From contig NZ_CP026681.1 in NCBI RefSeq assembly GCF_002949735.1, forward strand, positions 3,100,001 through 3,164,000: a DNA stretch of 64,000 nucleotides. The letters run 5' to 3'. The translations under genes and the position numbers were made by a program. The stretch comes from Nostoc sp. 'Peltigera membranacea cyanobiont' N6. GTDB lineage: Bacteria > Cyanobacteriota > Cyanobacteriia > Cyanobacteriales > Nostocaceae. The notes under the pieces are model-generated. The model was not told where the DNA came from, searched no databases, and saw only the letters and a program-made list of their open reading frames with translations. Every line of letters begins with the position of its first letter. Within the stretch, counting starts at the first letter, position 1. Shown here piece after piece: positions 45,746-58,804 of the stretch.

Positions 45746-46873
45746 TTACACCTTGATAAACCAACGTTGTTGATACATCAGAACACCAACAGCCCACCAT
45801 AACAATACGGTGACTATGGCAAATAACAGAGAACCATTCAGAACTCCCGCCCAAGATGCGAAAAAATTATGGTAAATCCAATTGTAGGTACTGGGAGCAT
45901 CTTTACCCGTGCCAACAGTGGTTTTCACTAGGATTTTAATCAACAAAACGGATGGAACGAAAAGTGCGATCGCATTTAAGCCCATAATTTCAAAAGGTTT
46001 ACTCCAGCGACGATTTAGCCGGACTTCAATGAGTTCATAACAAGCTGCTAGCAAAAGTAACGCCCAACCGGTTGTCAAGACGACATAAGAACTTGTCCAC
46101 AGCTTTTTGTTGATAGGGAATGTCCACCCCCACGCCCAACCGATAATTAAACAACCAATTCCAAATAATCCTAAGCCGATACTTGTACGTGATTGTACAG
46201 GTTGGGTACGTATCCATTGACCCGTAAAGTAGCCAGCTAGAACACTTACTATTGCGGGAATAGTACTGAACAATCCCTCTGGATCTCCCATAAAGTTGAA
46301 ACCATCACCTTTATATAGATGTCCTTTGGGAATAATCATTCGGTCAATATAAGCGCCAAAATTACCTTCTCGTGTCAAAACTCCCGCGCCATAATCGGGT
46401 ACTGGTAGATACATCATCGTTAGCCAGTAACCAATGAGTATTACTACTGCAAGTATCCATTGACCTTTGCGCGTCAGGTTGAGAACTATCAAGGAAGCCA
46501 ATAGATAGGTAATACTGATGCGTTGTAACACTCCCATAATGCGGATGCTACTCAAGTCAAAAGTCCAAATACCTTGATTCCAAAAGCCATTTAGTAGGAA
46601 TCCCAAGGCAAAGAGAATAGCGGCACGGCGTAATATCCGCCAGTAAACAGTTGAGGTGGGTTTATTGTCTTTGGTGTACTTTGACAGCGAGAAAGTCATT
46701 GCTACACCAACAATGAAGAGAAAGAAGGGGAATACCAAATCAGTTGGCGTGCAACCATGCCAATCGGCGTGGGCTAAGGGAGGATATACATCATCTGCGA
46801 CTCCCGCCATATTGACGAGAATCATAGCAGCGATCGTAATGCCGCGAAAAACATCCAGTGAAGTCAGGCGCAT
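45746..46873 (-). CDS. HGSNAT/NagX-like membrane acyltransferase
   Basis: Polytopic membrane protein of 375 residues with about ten hydrophobic spans, of the COG4299 group related to heparan-alpha-glucosaminide N-acetyltransferase. Diagnostic features are the opening RLTSLDVFRGITIAAMILVN, the following HADWHGCTPTDLVFPFFLFIVGVAM with the conserved histidine and DLVFPFF, and the segment RIMGVLQRISITYLLASLI. The probable role is transfer of acetyl groups across the membrane to amino sugars; the substrate in cyanobacteria is not known. Start ATG 46873. Confidence 0.88.
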   Translation of the reverse strand: MRLTSLDVFRGITIAAMILVNMAGVADDVYPPLAHADWHGCTPTDLVFPFFLFIVGVAMTFSLSKYTKDNKPTSTVYWRILRRAAILFALGFLLNGFWNQGIWTFDLSSIRIMGVLQRISITYLLASLIVLNLTRKGQWILAVVILIGYWLTMMYLPVPDYGAGVLTREGNFGAYIDRMIIPKGHLYKGDGFNFMGDPEGLFSTIPAIVSVLAGYFTGQWIRTQPVQSRTSIGLGLFGIGCLIIGWAWGWTFPINKKLWTSSYVVLTTGWALLLLAACYELIEVRLNRRWSKPFEIMGLNAIALFVPSVLLIKILVKTTVGTGKDAPSTYNWIYHNFFASWAGVLNGSLLFAIVTVLLWWAVGVLMYQQRWFIKV

Positions 46874-46991
46874 AAAGAGAATTTTTTCTTTGATGAGTAT
46901 CTAAGCTACCCCGCCTGATGCAGCTAATCAAGCAAAATTTATATACTCGGATACAAGGTAAAATTTTGTTAAATAATTACCACCAATTGTT

Positions 46992-47450
46992 ATGCCAGTC
47001 AAAGTTGGAGATACCGCTCCTAATTTCACTTTACCTGCTCAAAACGGCTCAATAGTTAGTCTCCAAGATTTTCGTGGTACAAAAGCTGTTGTCCTATATT
47101 TTTATCCCAAGGATGACACACCCGGATGTACGGCTGAATCTTGCGCTTTTCGCGATCAATATGAAGTGTTTAAAAGTACTGGCGCTGAAGTTGTCGGTGT
47201 GAGTGCTGACTCTAGCGAATCTCACCAAAAATTTGCTGCAAAATATAATCTACCTTTTACCCTGTTAACTGACAAAGGCGACCAAGTACGGAAGCTATAT
47301 GGCGCAACAGCAGCCTTTGGCTTATTCCCTGGTCGCGTTACTTACGTCATTGACCAACAAGGAGTTGTGCAATACGTGTTTGATTCAATGTTTAACTTTA
47401 AAGGTCATGTTGAAGAAGCACTGAAAACTTTGCAACAGCTTGTGAAGTGA
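46992..47450 (+). CDS. bcp: Peroxiredoxin Q/BCP
   Basis: Thiol peroxidase that reduces hydrogen peroxide and alkyl hydroperoxides with electrons from thioredoxin. Seen: [42 protein letters not shown] with peroxidatic Cys46 and resolving Cys51 (C-x4-C, atypical 2-Cys PrxQ), and [15 protein letters not shown] near the end. Length 152 is standard. No signal peptide, so cytoplasmic. Monocistronic between divergent and convergent neighbours. Confidence 0.95.
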   Translation: MPVKVGDTAPNFTLPAQNGSIVSLQDFRGTKAVVLYFYPKDDTPGCTAESCAFRDQYEVFKSTGAEVVGVSADSSESHQKFAAKYNLPFTLLTDKGDQVRKLYGATAAFGLFPGRVTYVIDQQGVVQYVFDSMFNFKGHVEEALKTLQQLVK

Positions 47451-47497
47451 GAGAATTGGGGATTGGGAATAAGAAACTCTTTCCCAGTCCCCAGTCC

Positions 47498-48142
47498 CTA
47501 TTTAGAATGCAACTTTTCCGGCATGACAATATTAGTGTGGCTCGACTTGCCATTCTTGCCGTTTGTATGACCGTTACCATTGCGGGGATGGATTACACCA
47601 TAACCGCCGTGGTTGCGTTCGTAAATTACATTAATCTCTCCAGTTTCAGAATTGCGGAACATATAAAAGTCGTGTCCTACGAGTTGCAGTTGTTCCAGGG
47701 CTTCTGCAAGGGTCATCGGTGGCATGGAAAAATATTTGGTGCGGACGACTTCGTTAGGTAGTTCGGGGGTGCGATCGCCAATTAAATCTGTAACTACTGA
47801 CTCTGCAACAACTACTTCTGTTGGTTGGGTATGAGTTTTCTGGTCTTGACGACGTTCTTTGTATTTCCGCAGTTGACGGGCAATTTTATCTGCAACTAAG
47901 TCAATGCTGGCATATAAATTTTCGCTACTTTCCTCGGCACGGATAACGCTACCATTAGCGTAAATAGTTACTTCAGCTGCTTGTCTAGTATTAATTCGAG
48001 GATTACGGGCTACGCTAAGATGCACATCCACTTCATTTGTGATGCTCTGAAAGTGACTAGCTGCTTTTTCAATCTTTTGATGTACATATTCCCGAATCGC
48101 ATCGGTGATTTCAATATTTTTGCTGTGGATGACAAGCTTCAT
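47498..48142 (-). CDS. hpf: Long-form ribosome hibernation promoting factor (LrtA/HPF)
   Basis: Dimerises and stores 70S ribosomes in darkness or starvation; LrtA is the cyanobacterial light-repressed form. The N-terminal S30AE domain (residues 1-100) begins [27 protein letters not shown] and continues [16 protein letters not shown]. The C-terminal dimerisation domain is at about 130-190 ([46 protein letters not shown]). A glycine/asparagine-rich tail follows. Length 214 confirms the long form. It is followed upstream by a ~600 bp leader region, which fits the long untranslated leader known for lrtA. Confidence 0.95.
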   Translation of the reverse strand: MKLVIHSKNIEITDAIREYVHQKIEKAASHFQSITNEVDVHLSVARNPRINTRQAAEVTIYANGSVIRAEESSENLYASIDLVADKIARQLRKYKERRQDQKTHTQPTEVVVAESVVTDLIGDRTPELPNEVVRTKYFSMPPMTLAEALEQLQLVGHDFYMFRNSETGEINVIYERNHGGYGVIHPRNGNGHTNGKNGKSSHTNIVMPEKLHSK

Positions 48143-48771
48143 GTAAACTCTCCCACTGAATATTTGATATGTGAATTTGCTTTGTATGAAAAGAAATTGC
48201 GGTAAGGTCTATTACTCCCGCCAAAACAAATTGTGAACTGTTTTTATGTACTGCTGGTAAGCCATCTCTAAGCTTACTGCATCTGAGTTTTTGCTTATTA
48301 TACCCTGAATTATCCTCCTCATCTCTGCGCTGATATCCAATTGGATTTCCACATAGAACTATTTGGTGAGGAAATTTGAGTAGTTGCTGCCGTAACTACG
48401 ATCTCTATTAAAACAAGGCTTACAGAACTGTTGATAGTTGCTCCTTCTGTGTTCGGTTGAGGTTTACTCACTGTCGATGGAGAACACGAGTATTTGTAGA
48501 AGTCGATCTTGTTTGCATTTCAAACAAGATTATTAGAGTCATCAGCCAGTTCATCGTTCTTAATTGTCTTGGCATGATGCTTATTGCAGAGAATTCCTCC
48601 TAAAACCTATTGAGGTTGTATATTCAAACTAGCACTTTGTATTTTCTAATGCATGTTCCCTTGACTTTCCTTTAAAATCCTTTGCAAATCTTGACATTTT
48701 TTGGCTCCAATCCTGTAAATTGCAATATATTTTGTTCCTAATATCAGTTGATTTTTGGCACGATCCATAGT
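48143..48771. promoter_or_regulatory. Divergent intergenic region upstream of lrtA and lipB
   Basis: About 630 bases lie between two divergent genes with no supported coding frame. lrtA in cyanobacteria is known to have a long 5' leader that affects mRNA stability, so part of this region is probably transcribed on the minus strand. No specific operator was identified. Confidence 0.4.
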
Positions 48772-49431
48772 ATGAAAGCACACAACAATCGTTGTTTACT
48801 GTATAATCAAGGATTAATGCCTTACTTAGATGCTCATGGATGGCAGCGATCGCTCCTCACTGACCGCATCCATGACCCCAGTCTAGATGACGTGTTAATT
48901 TTGCTAGAACATCCACCCGTTTACACTCTAGGGCAAGGAAGCAACTCAGATTTTCTCAAGTTTGATATTGACAAAGAGCAATATGATGTGCATCGAGTTG
49001 AACGAGGCGGCGAGGTTACTTACCATTGTCCCGGTCAACTTGTGGGATATCCAATTTTAAATCTGCAACATTATCGTAAAGACCTTCATTGGTACTTACG
49101 CCAACTCGAAGAAGTAATTATTCGCGTATTAGCAGTTTATGGATTACAGGGAGAAAGAATTCCGGCTTTTACTGGCGTTTGGTTACAAGGGCGAAAAGTT
49201 GCGGCTATTGGGATTAAAGTCAGCCGTTGGATTACCATGCACGGCTTTGCATTAAATGTTTGTCCAGACATGACAGGCTTTGAGCGCATTGTACCCTGCG
49301 GTATTTCTGATAAACCTGTAGGTAGTTTAGCCGAATGGATTCCAGGTATTACTTGTCAAGAAGTGCGTCTTTATGTAGCAGAGTACTTTGCTGAAGTGTT
49401 TGGAGTGGAATTAGTCGAATCACAGCCTTAA
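48772..49431 (+). CDS. lipB: Octanoyl-[ACP]:protein N-octanoyltransferase
   Basis: Transfers octanoate from acyl carrier protein to lipoyl domains of 2-oxoacid dehydrogenases and glycine cleavage H protein. Signature motifs: [21 protein letters not shown] [52 protein letters not shown] (catalytic lysine) and [21 protein letters not shown] with the catalytic cysteine. The chosen ATG 48772 ([14 protein letters not shown]) gives 219 residues; TTG 48748 is the alternative. Confidence 0.95.
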   Translation: MKAHNNRCLLYNQGLMPYLDAHGWQRSLLTDRIHDPSLDDVLILLEHPPVYTLGQGSNSDFLKFDIDKEQYDVHRVERGGEVTYHCPGQLVGYPILNLQHYRKDLHWYLRQLEEVIIRVLAVYGLQGERIPAFTGVWLQGRKVAAIGIKVSRWITMHGFALNVCPDMTGFERIVPCGISDKPVGSLAEWIPGITCQEVRLYVAEYFAEVFGVELVESQP

Positions 49432-49635
49432 GGATTTTTCCGGTCTGAGTAAATTCAGCTTGTAATTATGTAATAAATACTATAGCAGTCCTATTTAAAT
49501 TATGAGACACTGATAAGAGTAGCCCATATTTAATAGTATTAAATTAACTATTTAACTGCGGTTGTCAAATCTAAAGTCTGATTATTTACAAGTTTTTATA
49601 CTAAATTTTTACGGCTGTCAAGCACAACTTTACGC

Positions 49636-49836
49636 GTGAAATACTCAAATAATTTCCAGGTATATGCCCCATCGTTAACGTCTTTGAGAGAACGTGATTG
49701 GACAGCTTTGATAGAACTATTCGATCGAGACGACGGTGATGAGATTGAAGCCGACATTAGCGGTAGTTTGTTTTGGCTGATACCTGAGCCTTGTTGGGAA
49801 GACGATCCTTTTGATTTCTTGCGTGAGTACCTTTGA
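49636..49836 (+). CDS. Small acidic hypothetical protein
   Basis: A 66-residue frame starting at GTG 49636, acidic and aromatic-rich (RDDGDEIEADISGSLFWLIPE, CWEDDPFDFLREYL). No family is recognised, and the ribosome binding site is weak. It could be a small regulatory or stress protein or a chance frame. Confidence 0.4.
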   Translation: MKYSNNFQVYAPSLTSLRERDWTALIELFDRDDGDEIEADISGSLFWLIPEPCWEDDPFDFLREYL

Positions 49837-49975
49837 AGAGGGCTGAGTTAAGAAAGTTATTAGTCTATTCGATCGCGCCTGGTAAAACAGATATTGTAAA
49901 CAGGACGGAAATGCGATCGCTTTTTTGATTGCAGCGATGAATTGCATGTAACTGAAAACCGCTATATCCCATTCC

Positions 49976-51490
49976 CTATTGACGGGTATAACGATGTTTC
50001 ACTCCAACGGGGAAATATTCGGAATTACCCATTGGGGCTAATGTAACCTGTGGTGTTTGGTATTCTACGGGAACATAATTAGCAAACTCGCTATTTAGGC
50101 GTAGCAGTTGTGAAAGAATAGAAAATGCGATCGCTTCTCTTTTATCTTCACTCCCCTCTACTCCTGGCGCTAACTCCACAACCACAGATAAAAATCGGTT
50201 CTTGTCTGCATCTTCCTTCACCTGCAACACAAATTTACCCGTTACCCATTCTTGAATTACTGGTTGCTCTAATCCCACCGTCACATTTTCTGGATAGATA
50301 TTTGCGCCAAAATAGGAAACTGTAAAGTTAGAACGGCCGAATACATAAACGAAAGGTAGCTGATGAATACCTCTAGGTGATTGTTGAGTATCAGAACGCA
50401 GATTTTCGAGCGGGTTAAATCCCCATTCTGCTAAAAATTGCAGCATGGCATCATAACTAATTATCCCGCCAGTATCCAAGATGTCATAACGCACTAAGGG
50501 AATGCCGTTATCTCCAGAAAATAGCAATCCGCCATCGCGAACTTCAAAAAAGCGAGTGAAGGGATCGTATTGTACTAGCGTGGGTAAACGTGATTCTCCA
50601 AATAAAGCTCTAGCTGCATCGGGATTTTGCGCCAAAAAACGGCGAATGCAGATACTTAACGGTGTTTCATTACCCAAAACTCCCGCATCCGCAGTGCCGT
50701 AAAGTGATGCAAAATCAGAGCAAGGATTTTGTGAACCAACTCTTTCACCAACTAAACTCCGCCATTCTTCACTAAATACTTCTCCTGCCATGACTAATTT
50801 AATCTGATATTGCTGCCACTCCACACCACGAGCGATACCAGTATCAATCACATCTTTTAAAAATGGCGGGTATCCCAATAATACAACTTGCTCAAATGCT
50901 GAACCTAATTCTTGGACAACTCGCAAGATTTCTTCTTTGTTGTTACCAGGAGTAATTATAGTGATGAGATAACCTTTGCTGGCAAGATAACGACAGCAAT
51001 TAGTAGTGAATATTCCACCTACCCAAGTGCCCAAAGTGAAACAAATAACTGCTAGGGTACGTCTGGTATCTGAATAAAAACTATCGTGAAAAATCTGTTC
51101 AAAGCGTGTGGCTATTTGGAGTTCATCTGTGAAAAAACGAGGCCAAAATGTCGGTTTACCACTGGAACCTGATGAAGCAGCTATCATGTCGCACGCTTCT
51201 AATTGCCCGTTGCGGCACAAGTCAGCTAAAGGGTAACGCAGTATATAATTTTGTTTAGCGATCGCTGGGAGTTTTTGAAACTCCTCCAAGGTTTGAATAG
51301 TCGCGGGATTAATTTCCCTTTCTGCTAAAAAAGCTTTGTAGGCAGGTACATTAGCCGCCACATCATGAAATAAAGTTAAAGCTGCCGAAGTTTGAGTATT
51401 GAGATGCCGTTGCAATATCGTTTCTAGGGGAGTAGACAAAAAATCTTCAAATGCTTTAATGACTTGCTGCTGTCGTAGTTTGCGGTTCAT
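49976..51490 (-). CDS. Adenylate-forming enzyme, phenylacetate-CoA ligase-like
   Basis: A 504-residue member of the ANL superfamily, similar in layout to phenylacetate-CoA ligase (PaaK) and coenzyme F390 synthetase. The AMP-binding P-loop is IAASSGSSGKPTFWPR; a central motif SLYGTADAGVLGNETPL resembles the A5 YGxTE motif; the hinge region is LVRYDILDTGGII. The acid substrate is unknown. It stands alone and is convergent with nothing obvious. Start ATG 51490. Confidence 0.85.
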   Translation of the reverse strand: MNRKLRQQQVIKAFEDFLSTPLETILQRHLNTQTSAALTLFHDVAANVPAYKAFLAEREINPATIQTLEEFQKLPAIAKQNYILRYPLADLCRNGQLEACDMIAASSGSSGKPTFWPRFFTDELQIATRFEQIFHDSFYSDTRRTLAVICFTLGTWVGGIFTTNCCRYLASKGYLITIITPGNNKEEILRVVQELGSAFEQVVLLGYPPFLKDVIDTGIARGVEWQQYQIKLVMAGEVFSEEWRSLVGERVGSQNPCSDFASLYGTADAGVLGNETPLSICIRRFLAQNPDAARALFGESRLPTLVQYDPFTRFFEVRDGGLLFSGDNGIPLVRYDILDTGGIISYDAMLQFLAEWGFNPLENLRSDTQQSPRGIHQLPFVYVFGRSNFTVSYFGANIYPENVTVGLEQPVIQEWVTGKFVLQVKEDADKNRFLSVVVELAPGVEGSEDKREAIAFSILSQLLRLNSEFANYVPVEYQTPQVTLAPMGNSEYFPVGVKHRYTRQ

Positions 51491-51533
51491 GACGCTTCTT
51501 GTTTATCTTGAAATAGAACCAACACCGTTAAAA

Positions 51534-51568
51534 TAATTCGTAATTCGTAATTCGTAATTCGTAATTCG
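51534..51568. repeat. Tandem heptamer array TAATTCG, five copies
   Basis: Five identical copies of TAATTCG in the spacer between the ligase and the first 4-Cys kinase. Shorter runs of the same unit occur at about 22341-22364. Confidence 0.9.
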
Positions 51569-51638
51569 TAGGATATCCGAAAATGAGGGTATGCGCGTTG
51601 TAATTATTCAATAAAACCTTAACTTATCCTTCAGCACC

Positions 51639-53339
51639 ATGCAGCTCTATTGCAGTAAACAACACACAAATAATGGTAGTAATCGCTTTTGTACCCTTTG
51701 TGGTGAGCCATTACCTCTTGCTGTGGGGCAGGTGGTGGATAATCGCTATCAAATTATCCGTCATCTAGGGCAGGGTGGCTTTGGACGCACTTATTTGGCG
51801 GAGGATATAAGTAAATCCCATCAAACCTGTGTGCTGAAGGAATTTGCACCCCAAGTCCAAGAACATCAAGATTTACAAAAAGCTAAAGAGCTATTTGAGC
51901 GAGAAGCAAATGTCCTGAAAAAACTCCAGCATCCACAGATTCCGCGTTTTCACGCCTCGCTACAAGTAAAGATAGGCACTAAAGATTTTTTCTTTCTAGT
52001 ACAAGATTATGTGGATGGTGATAATTACTACCAATTATTAGAACAACGCGAAAGTCAAGGAAAGACTTTTAGTGAAGAAGAAGTAATCACCCTACTGCAA
52101 CAAATTTTACCTGTATTAGCCTACATCCACTCACAAGATGTTGTTCACCGTGATATCTCTCCCGACAATTTGATTTGGCGGCGTTCTGATAATCTACCAG
52201 TGCTGATTGATTTTGGTGGTGTCAAGCAATTGCCAGCTTCTCAAGGTTTTTGGCGGACTAAGTTGGTTGGAGATAACACATTACTAGGTAAAAAAGGCTA
52301 CGCGCCAGAAGAACAACTACGGCAGGGGAAAGCCTTTTTTAGTAGTGATTTATATTCTTTAGCAGTTACATCGCTGGTATTGCTCACAGGGCAAGAACCG
52401 CAAAAATTATACGACAGCTATCAGGGAATCTGGGGATGGGGAAAGGAAATCCGAGTTAGTCCCCAATTGGAAGCAGTGTTAAAAAAGATGCTGGCTTATA
52501 AACCGAGCGATCGCTATCAACGAGCCGAACAAATCCTCAAAGATTTACCATCGGCAACTGCGACTAAATCACCTGGAAATTATATTACCACCAAGATTAA
52601 GACGATGGTAGTTGCTCCGGGAAGACAACGCGCCAGTGCTGTTATGAGTAGATTCCAAAACAAAACGCAAGCAATCTCTAAACCGATATCTTGGCCTGTT
52701 TGGATTCGCCCTTTTGCGATCGGTTTAGGGGGAACAGCTTTAGTTGTTTTAACTGGCGCAGGTACTTTAGCGGTGGTAAATGCAGTCATTCGGAGCGTAA
52801 CTTCGATCGCTATCCCATCAATTTCATTACCGCAAATTCCCCAATTTCCAAATCCAAGTAGCAAACCAGTCAGCGACAAAGGGAAAAATAGCAATCTCCA
52901 GGAAATTATCAATCGTCGCCAAAAACTAGAAATTACTGAAGGATTTTTTATTCCCTTCGTAGATGATTTATTTTATACAAAAAAACCGGAATTAAAAGGA
53001 CGTAGCCTGACATCTAAACCGGAAGACACTGGTTTACGAGATGAATGGTCTGGTATCGCTGACGATTTATTGAATAAAATAGAACAGGCTAACCTCAGTA
53101 CAGAAGCTCGTCGTAAATTAGGTAAATATAGTCAAAAAGATTACGATACATGGAGACGACAAGCGCGAGCGGGACAGTTTGGGAACTATACAATCGATCA
53201 ACTAACCAAAGACACAAATGAAAAATTTGATCGGTTGTTTCCTGGTCAGGAGCGTGGGAAACTGAATCAAAAGACTTTCGGTCAAATTTGGTATGCGATC
53301 GCAGCCGATAGAGTCAGTAAAGTACAATCTGGCAATTAA
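51639..53339 (+). CDS. Ser/Thr kinase with 4-Cys prefix and unnamed C-terminal domain
   Basis: Membrane-anchored eukaryotic-like kinase of 566 residues. It starts with a four-cysteine prefix (YCSKQHTNNGSNRFCTLCGEPL). The kinase domain covers about residues 30-305: [44 protein letters not shown] and GYAPEEQ. One transmembrane span lies at about 360-382 (AIGLGGTALVVLTGAGTLAVV). From about 425 comes a ~135-residue C-terminal domain shared with the next kinase (RRQKLEITEGFFIPFVDDLF onward). That domain should face outside the cytoplasm. Catalytic residues are intact. Confidence 0.9.
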   Translation: MQLYCSKQHTNNGSNRFCTLCGEPLPLAVGQVVDNRYQIIRHLGQGGFGRTYLAEDISKSHQTCVLKEFAPQVQEHQDLQKAKELFEREANVLKKLQHPQIPRFHASLQVKIGTKDFFFLVQDYVDGDNYYQLLEQRESQGKTFSEEEVITLLQQILPVLAYIHSQDVVHRDISPDNLIWRRSDNLPVLIDFGGVKQLPASQGFWRTKLVGDNTLLGKKGYAPEEQLRQGKAFFSSDLYSLAVTSLVLLTGQEPQKLYDSYQGIWGWGKEIRVSPQLEAVLKKMLAYKPSDRYQRAEQILKDLPSATATKSPGNYITTKIKTMVVAPGRQRASAVMSRFQNKTQAISKPISWPVWIRPFAIGLGGTALVVLTGAGTLAVVNAVIRSVTSIAIPSISLPQIPQFPNPSSKPVSDKGKNSNLQEIINRRQKLEITEGFFIPFVDDLFYTKKPELKGRSLTSKPEDTGLRDEWSGIADDLLNKIEQANLSTEARRKLGKYSQKDYDTWRRQARAGQFGNYTIDQLTKDTNEKFDRLFPGQERGKLNQKTFGQIWYAIAADRVSKVQSGN

Positions 53340-53374
53340 GGGGATTGGGGATTGGGGAAAAGTTATTAATAACA

Positions 53375-53397
53375 AATGACAAATGACAAATGACAAA
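53375..53397. repeat. Tandem heptamer (TGACAAA) covering the kinase start codon
   Basis: Three copies of the TGACAAA unit; the last supplies the ATG of the second kinase. The same unit covers the ROK kinase start near 21404. Confidence 0.85.
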
Positions 53398-55564
53398 AAT
53401 ATATTGTTCTAAAGGACATGAAAATTCCCCAGGTAGCCGCTTTTGTCTCCAGTGTGGTGAAAATTTGTTGGGTACGCCCATGAGTTATAGTATCCAGCCG
53501 GGAATAACTTTAGGCGATCGCTACGTAATTGTGCGCCAAATTGGCCAGGGTGGCTTTGGACGCACTTATTTAGCTGAAGATGTCAACCGTTTCCGCGAAC
53601 TTTGTGTTTTAAAAGAATTTTCCCCCCAAGTTCAAACCGCTTACGTTGTCCAAAAAGCAGAAGAACTGTTTGAGAGAGAAGCGAGTGTTCTCTATAAACT
53701 GCAACATCCCCAAATCCCGCGCTTTCGGGAACTGCTTCGGTTGAACTTAGGGGGCAAAGAATATCTATTTTTGGTGCAAGATTATGTAGAAGGGGAAACT
53801 TATAATTCTTTATTAAATAACCGATTACAGCAAGGTTTGCGCTTTACAGAAGCAGAAATACGCCAATTGTTGCAGCAAATTTTGCCAGTGCTGGAATATA
53901 TCCATTCACTAGGAGTAATTCATCGAGATATTTCTCCAGATAACTTAATGCTTCGCACTGTTGACAAACTGCCAGTATTAATTGATTTTGGCGGTGTCAA
54001 ACAAGTAGTAGCAGCCGTTGCTTCCCAATATTACCAACCCGGCGCAGTTGCACCTCCCCCATCACCAACCCTATTAGGTAAGATTGGATTTGCTCCCCCA
54101 GAACAGATGCAAACTGGGTTAGTATCCCCCCACAGCGACTTGTACGCCTTGGCCGCAACAATGTTGGTTTTACTGACAGGGAAACAACCACAAGAATTAA
54201 TTGATACCTATAATCTTACCTGGCAGTGGCGACGGGAAGTAAACGTGAGTGCTATATTGGCACAGGTATTAGATAAAATGCTGTCTGCTAGACCAAGCGA
54301 TCGCTATCAATCAGTCCGTCAAGTACTCGAAGCCCTCAACCCGCCCCCAGCGAACTTTCCCCCAACTCAATATCCCACCCCACCACAACCCACATCCGCT
54401 ACTGTCGCCATCTCTCCACCTTCTCCCCCATCCCCATCATTTTCCTCACCTCCCCCATTCCCTCAGTCCACAAGTTGGTGGACACCAACAAAAACCTTCC
54501 TAGTGGCGGCGGCGGTAGTTGGTAGTGTTGGATTAATTTGGTGGGGACTGAATAGCCGCCGAAATAATGTTGTAGAAGTCCCACCTACTCCTACAGCCAG
54601 CCCAATTCCAACCAGTAACCAACCAACCGATCCTTTAGCGCAATATTCACCAGCAGAACGACAGCGCAAAGAAAGATTAAGCGATCGCCGTCAACAGTTG
54701 GGGATTAACTCTAACTTCTACGTGAACTTAGTGAATCAAGTTTTTTGGGACAGAAACCCCAGTTTACGGGGACGCACTCTCAGCGATGGTCCTGAAGATG
54801 AGAGTTTACGGGCAGAATGGGATAAAACAGCCTCAGAATTGCTGGAAAAACTCGCGCCACTGAGTTCCAACACCCGCCGAAAACTGGGAACTTATACAAC
54901 TGCTGAACGCGATCGCTGGAAAGTAGAAGTCAACAAAATCAATGTTGGTAGTCGTTCTTTGTATGATTTGGGAGATGCAGCTTTTTTTAGTGTATTTCCT
55001 GAACAGCGTGGTAAAGATTTTCGAGATCAGCCAATTGGACAAGTTTGGTACGGTTTTGTAAGCGATAAACTTAGTGCGATCCTCAACGGTACCGCTTTTC
55101 AGAAGCTTGTTTTTGATCCGGGTGCAACTAGCAAAACAGTCAACGGTATTCTTCAACCTGGTGATGGTAAAGTATTTATTGCCGGACTGGCGAAAGATCA
55201 ATCTTTGGAATTGAAACTACAGGCAAATTCCCAAGTTTTGTTATCAATATATTCACCATCTGGCAAAATCCAATTTTTAGAAGATTCTCCCCAGCGCAGT
55301 TTATCAAAAAAATTACCAGAAAAAGGTTTTTACGAGTTTGTCGTGGTTTCCACAGCATCGAAACCAGAAGACTATCGACTCACCATCACGGCGGAAAATC
55401 CCGCGCCTGCACCAACACCAACACCAACACCAACACCAACACCAACTTCCACACCTACTCCCACAGAAACACCAACACCAACTTCTACGCCAACTCCCAC
55501 AGAAACCCCCACACCTGAACCTACACCGACACCTAGTGCTGAGGTGACACCTCAAAGTAATTAA
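53390..55564 (+). CDS. Ser/Thr kinase with 4-Cys prefix, shared C-terminal domain, PPC domain and Pro/Thr tail
   Basis: A 724-residue paralogue of the preceding kinase. Order: 4-Cys prefix ([20 protein letters not shown]), kinase domain at about 40-325 ([36 protein letters not shown]), proline-rich linker, transmembrane span near 370-390 ([19 protein letters not shown]), then the same unnamed domain from about 431 ([20 protein letters not shown]). A bacterial pre-peptidase C-terminal (PPC)-like beta domain follows near 575-675, and the end is a (PTPT)n tail encoded by an ACACCA array. The start ATG 53390 lies in a TGACAAA heptamer repeat. The outer parts suggest ligand sensing or wall attachment. 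Confidence 0.9.
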   Translation: MTKIYCSKGHENSPGSRFCLQCGENLLGTPMSYSIQPGITLGDRYVIVRQIGQGGFGRTYLAEDVNRFRELCVLKEFSPQVQTAYVVQKAEELFEREASVLYKLQHPQIPRFRELLRLNLGGKEYLFLVQDYVEGETYNSLLNNRLQQGLRFTEAEIRQLLQQILPVLEYIHSLGVIHRDISPDNLMLRTVDKLPVLIDFGGVKQVVAAVASQYYQPGAVAPPPSPTLLGKIGFAPPEQMQTGLVSPHSDLYALAATMLVLLTGKQPQELIDTYNLTWQWRREVNVSAILAQVLDKMLSARPSDRYQSVRQVLEALNPPPANFPPTQYPTPPQPTSATVAISPPSPPSPSFSSPPPFPQSTSWWTPTKTFLVAAAVVGSVGLIWWGLNSRRNNVVEVPPTPTASPIPTSNQPTDPLAQYSPAERQRKERLSDRRQQLGINSNFYVNLVNQVFWDRNPSLRGRTLSDGPEDESLRAEWDKTASELLEKLAPLSSNTRRKLGTYTTAERDRWKVEVNKINVGSRSLYDLGDAAFFSVFPEQRGKDFRDQPIGQVWYGFVSDKLSAILNGTAFQKLVFDPGATSKTVNGILQPGDGKVFIAGLAKDQSLELKLQANSQVLLSIYSPSGKIQFLEDSPQRSLSKKLPEKGFYEFVVVSTASKPEDYRLTITAENPAPAPTPTPTPTPTPTSTPTPTETPTPTSTPTPTETPTPEPTPTPSAEVTPQSN
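55411..55446 (+). repeat. Hexamer array (ACACCA) coding for a Pro/Thr tail
   Basis: About six copies of ACACCA inside the kinase gene encode alternating Thr-Pro residues. Related imperfect units continue to about 55540. Confidence 0.9.
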
Positions 55565-58779
<3,215 letters not shown>

Positions 58780-58804
58780 TAACTATAGAATAGAGGGTTA
58801 GATT

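Noticed and set aside
49480..49520. TATAGCAGTCCTATTT as another IS630/MITE end
   Set aside because: Only one end with several mismatches is visible; no partner end was found nearby.
55313..55555. Cys/Trp-rich minus-strand frame opposite the Pro/Thr tail
   Set aside because: It is the complement of the ACACCA array in the kinase gene and is not independent.
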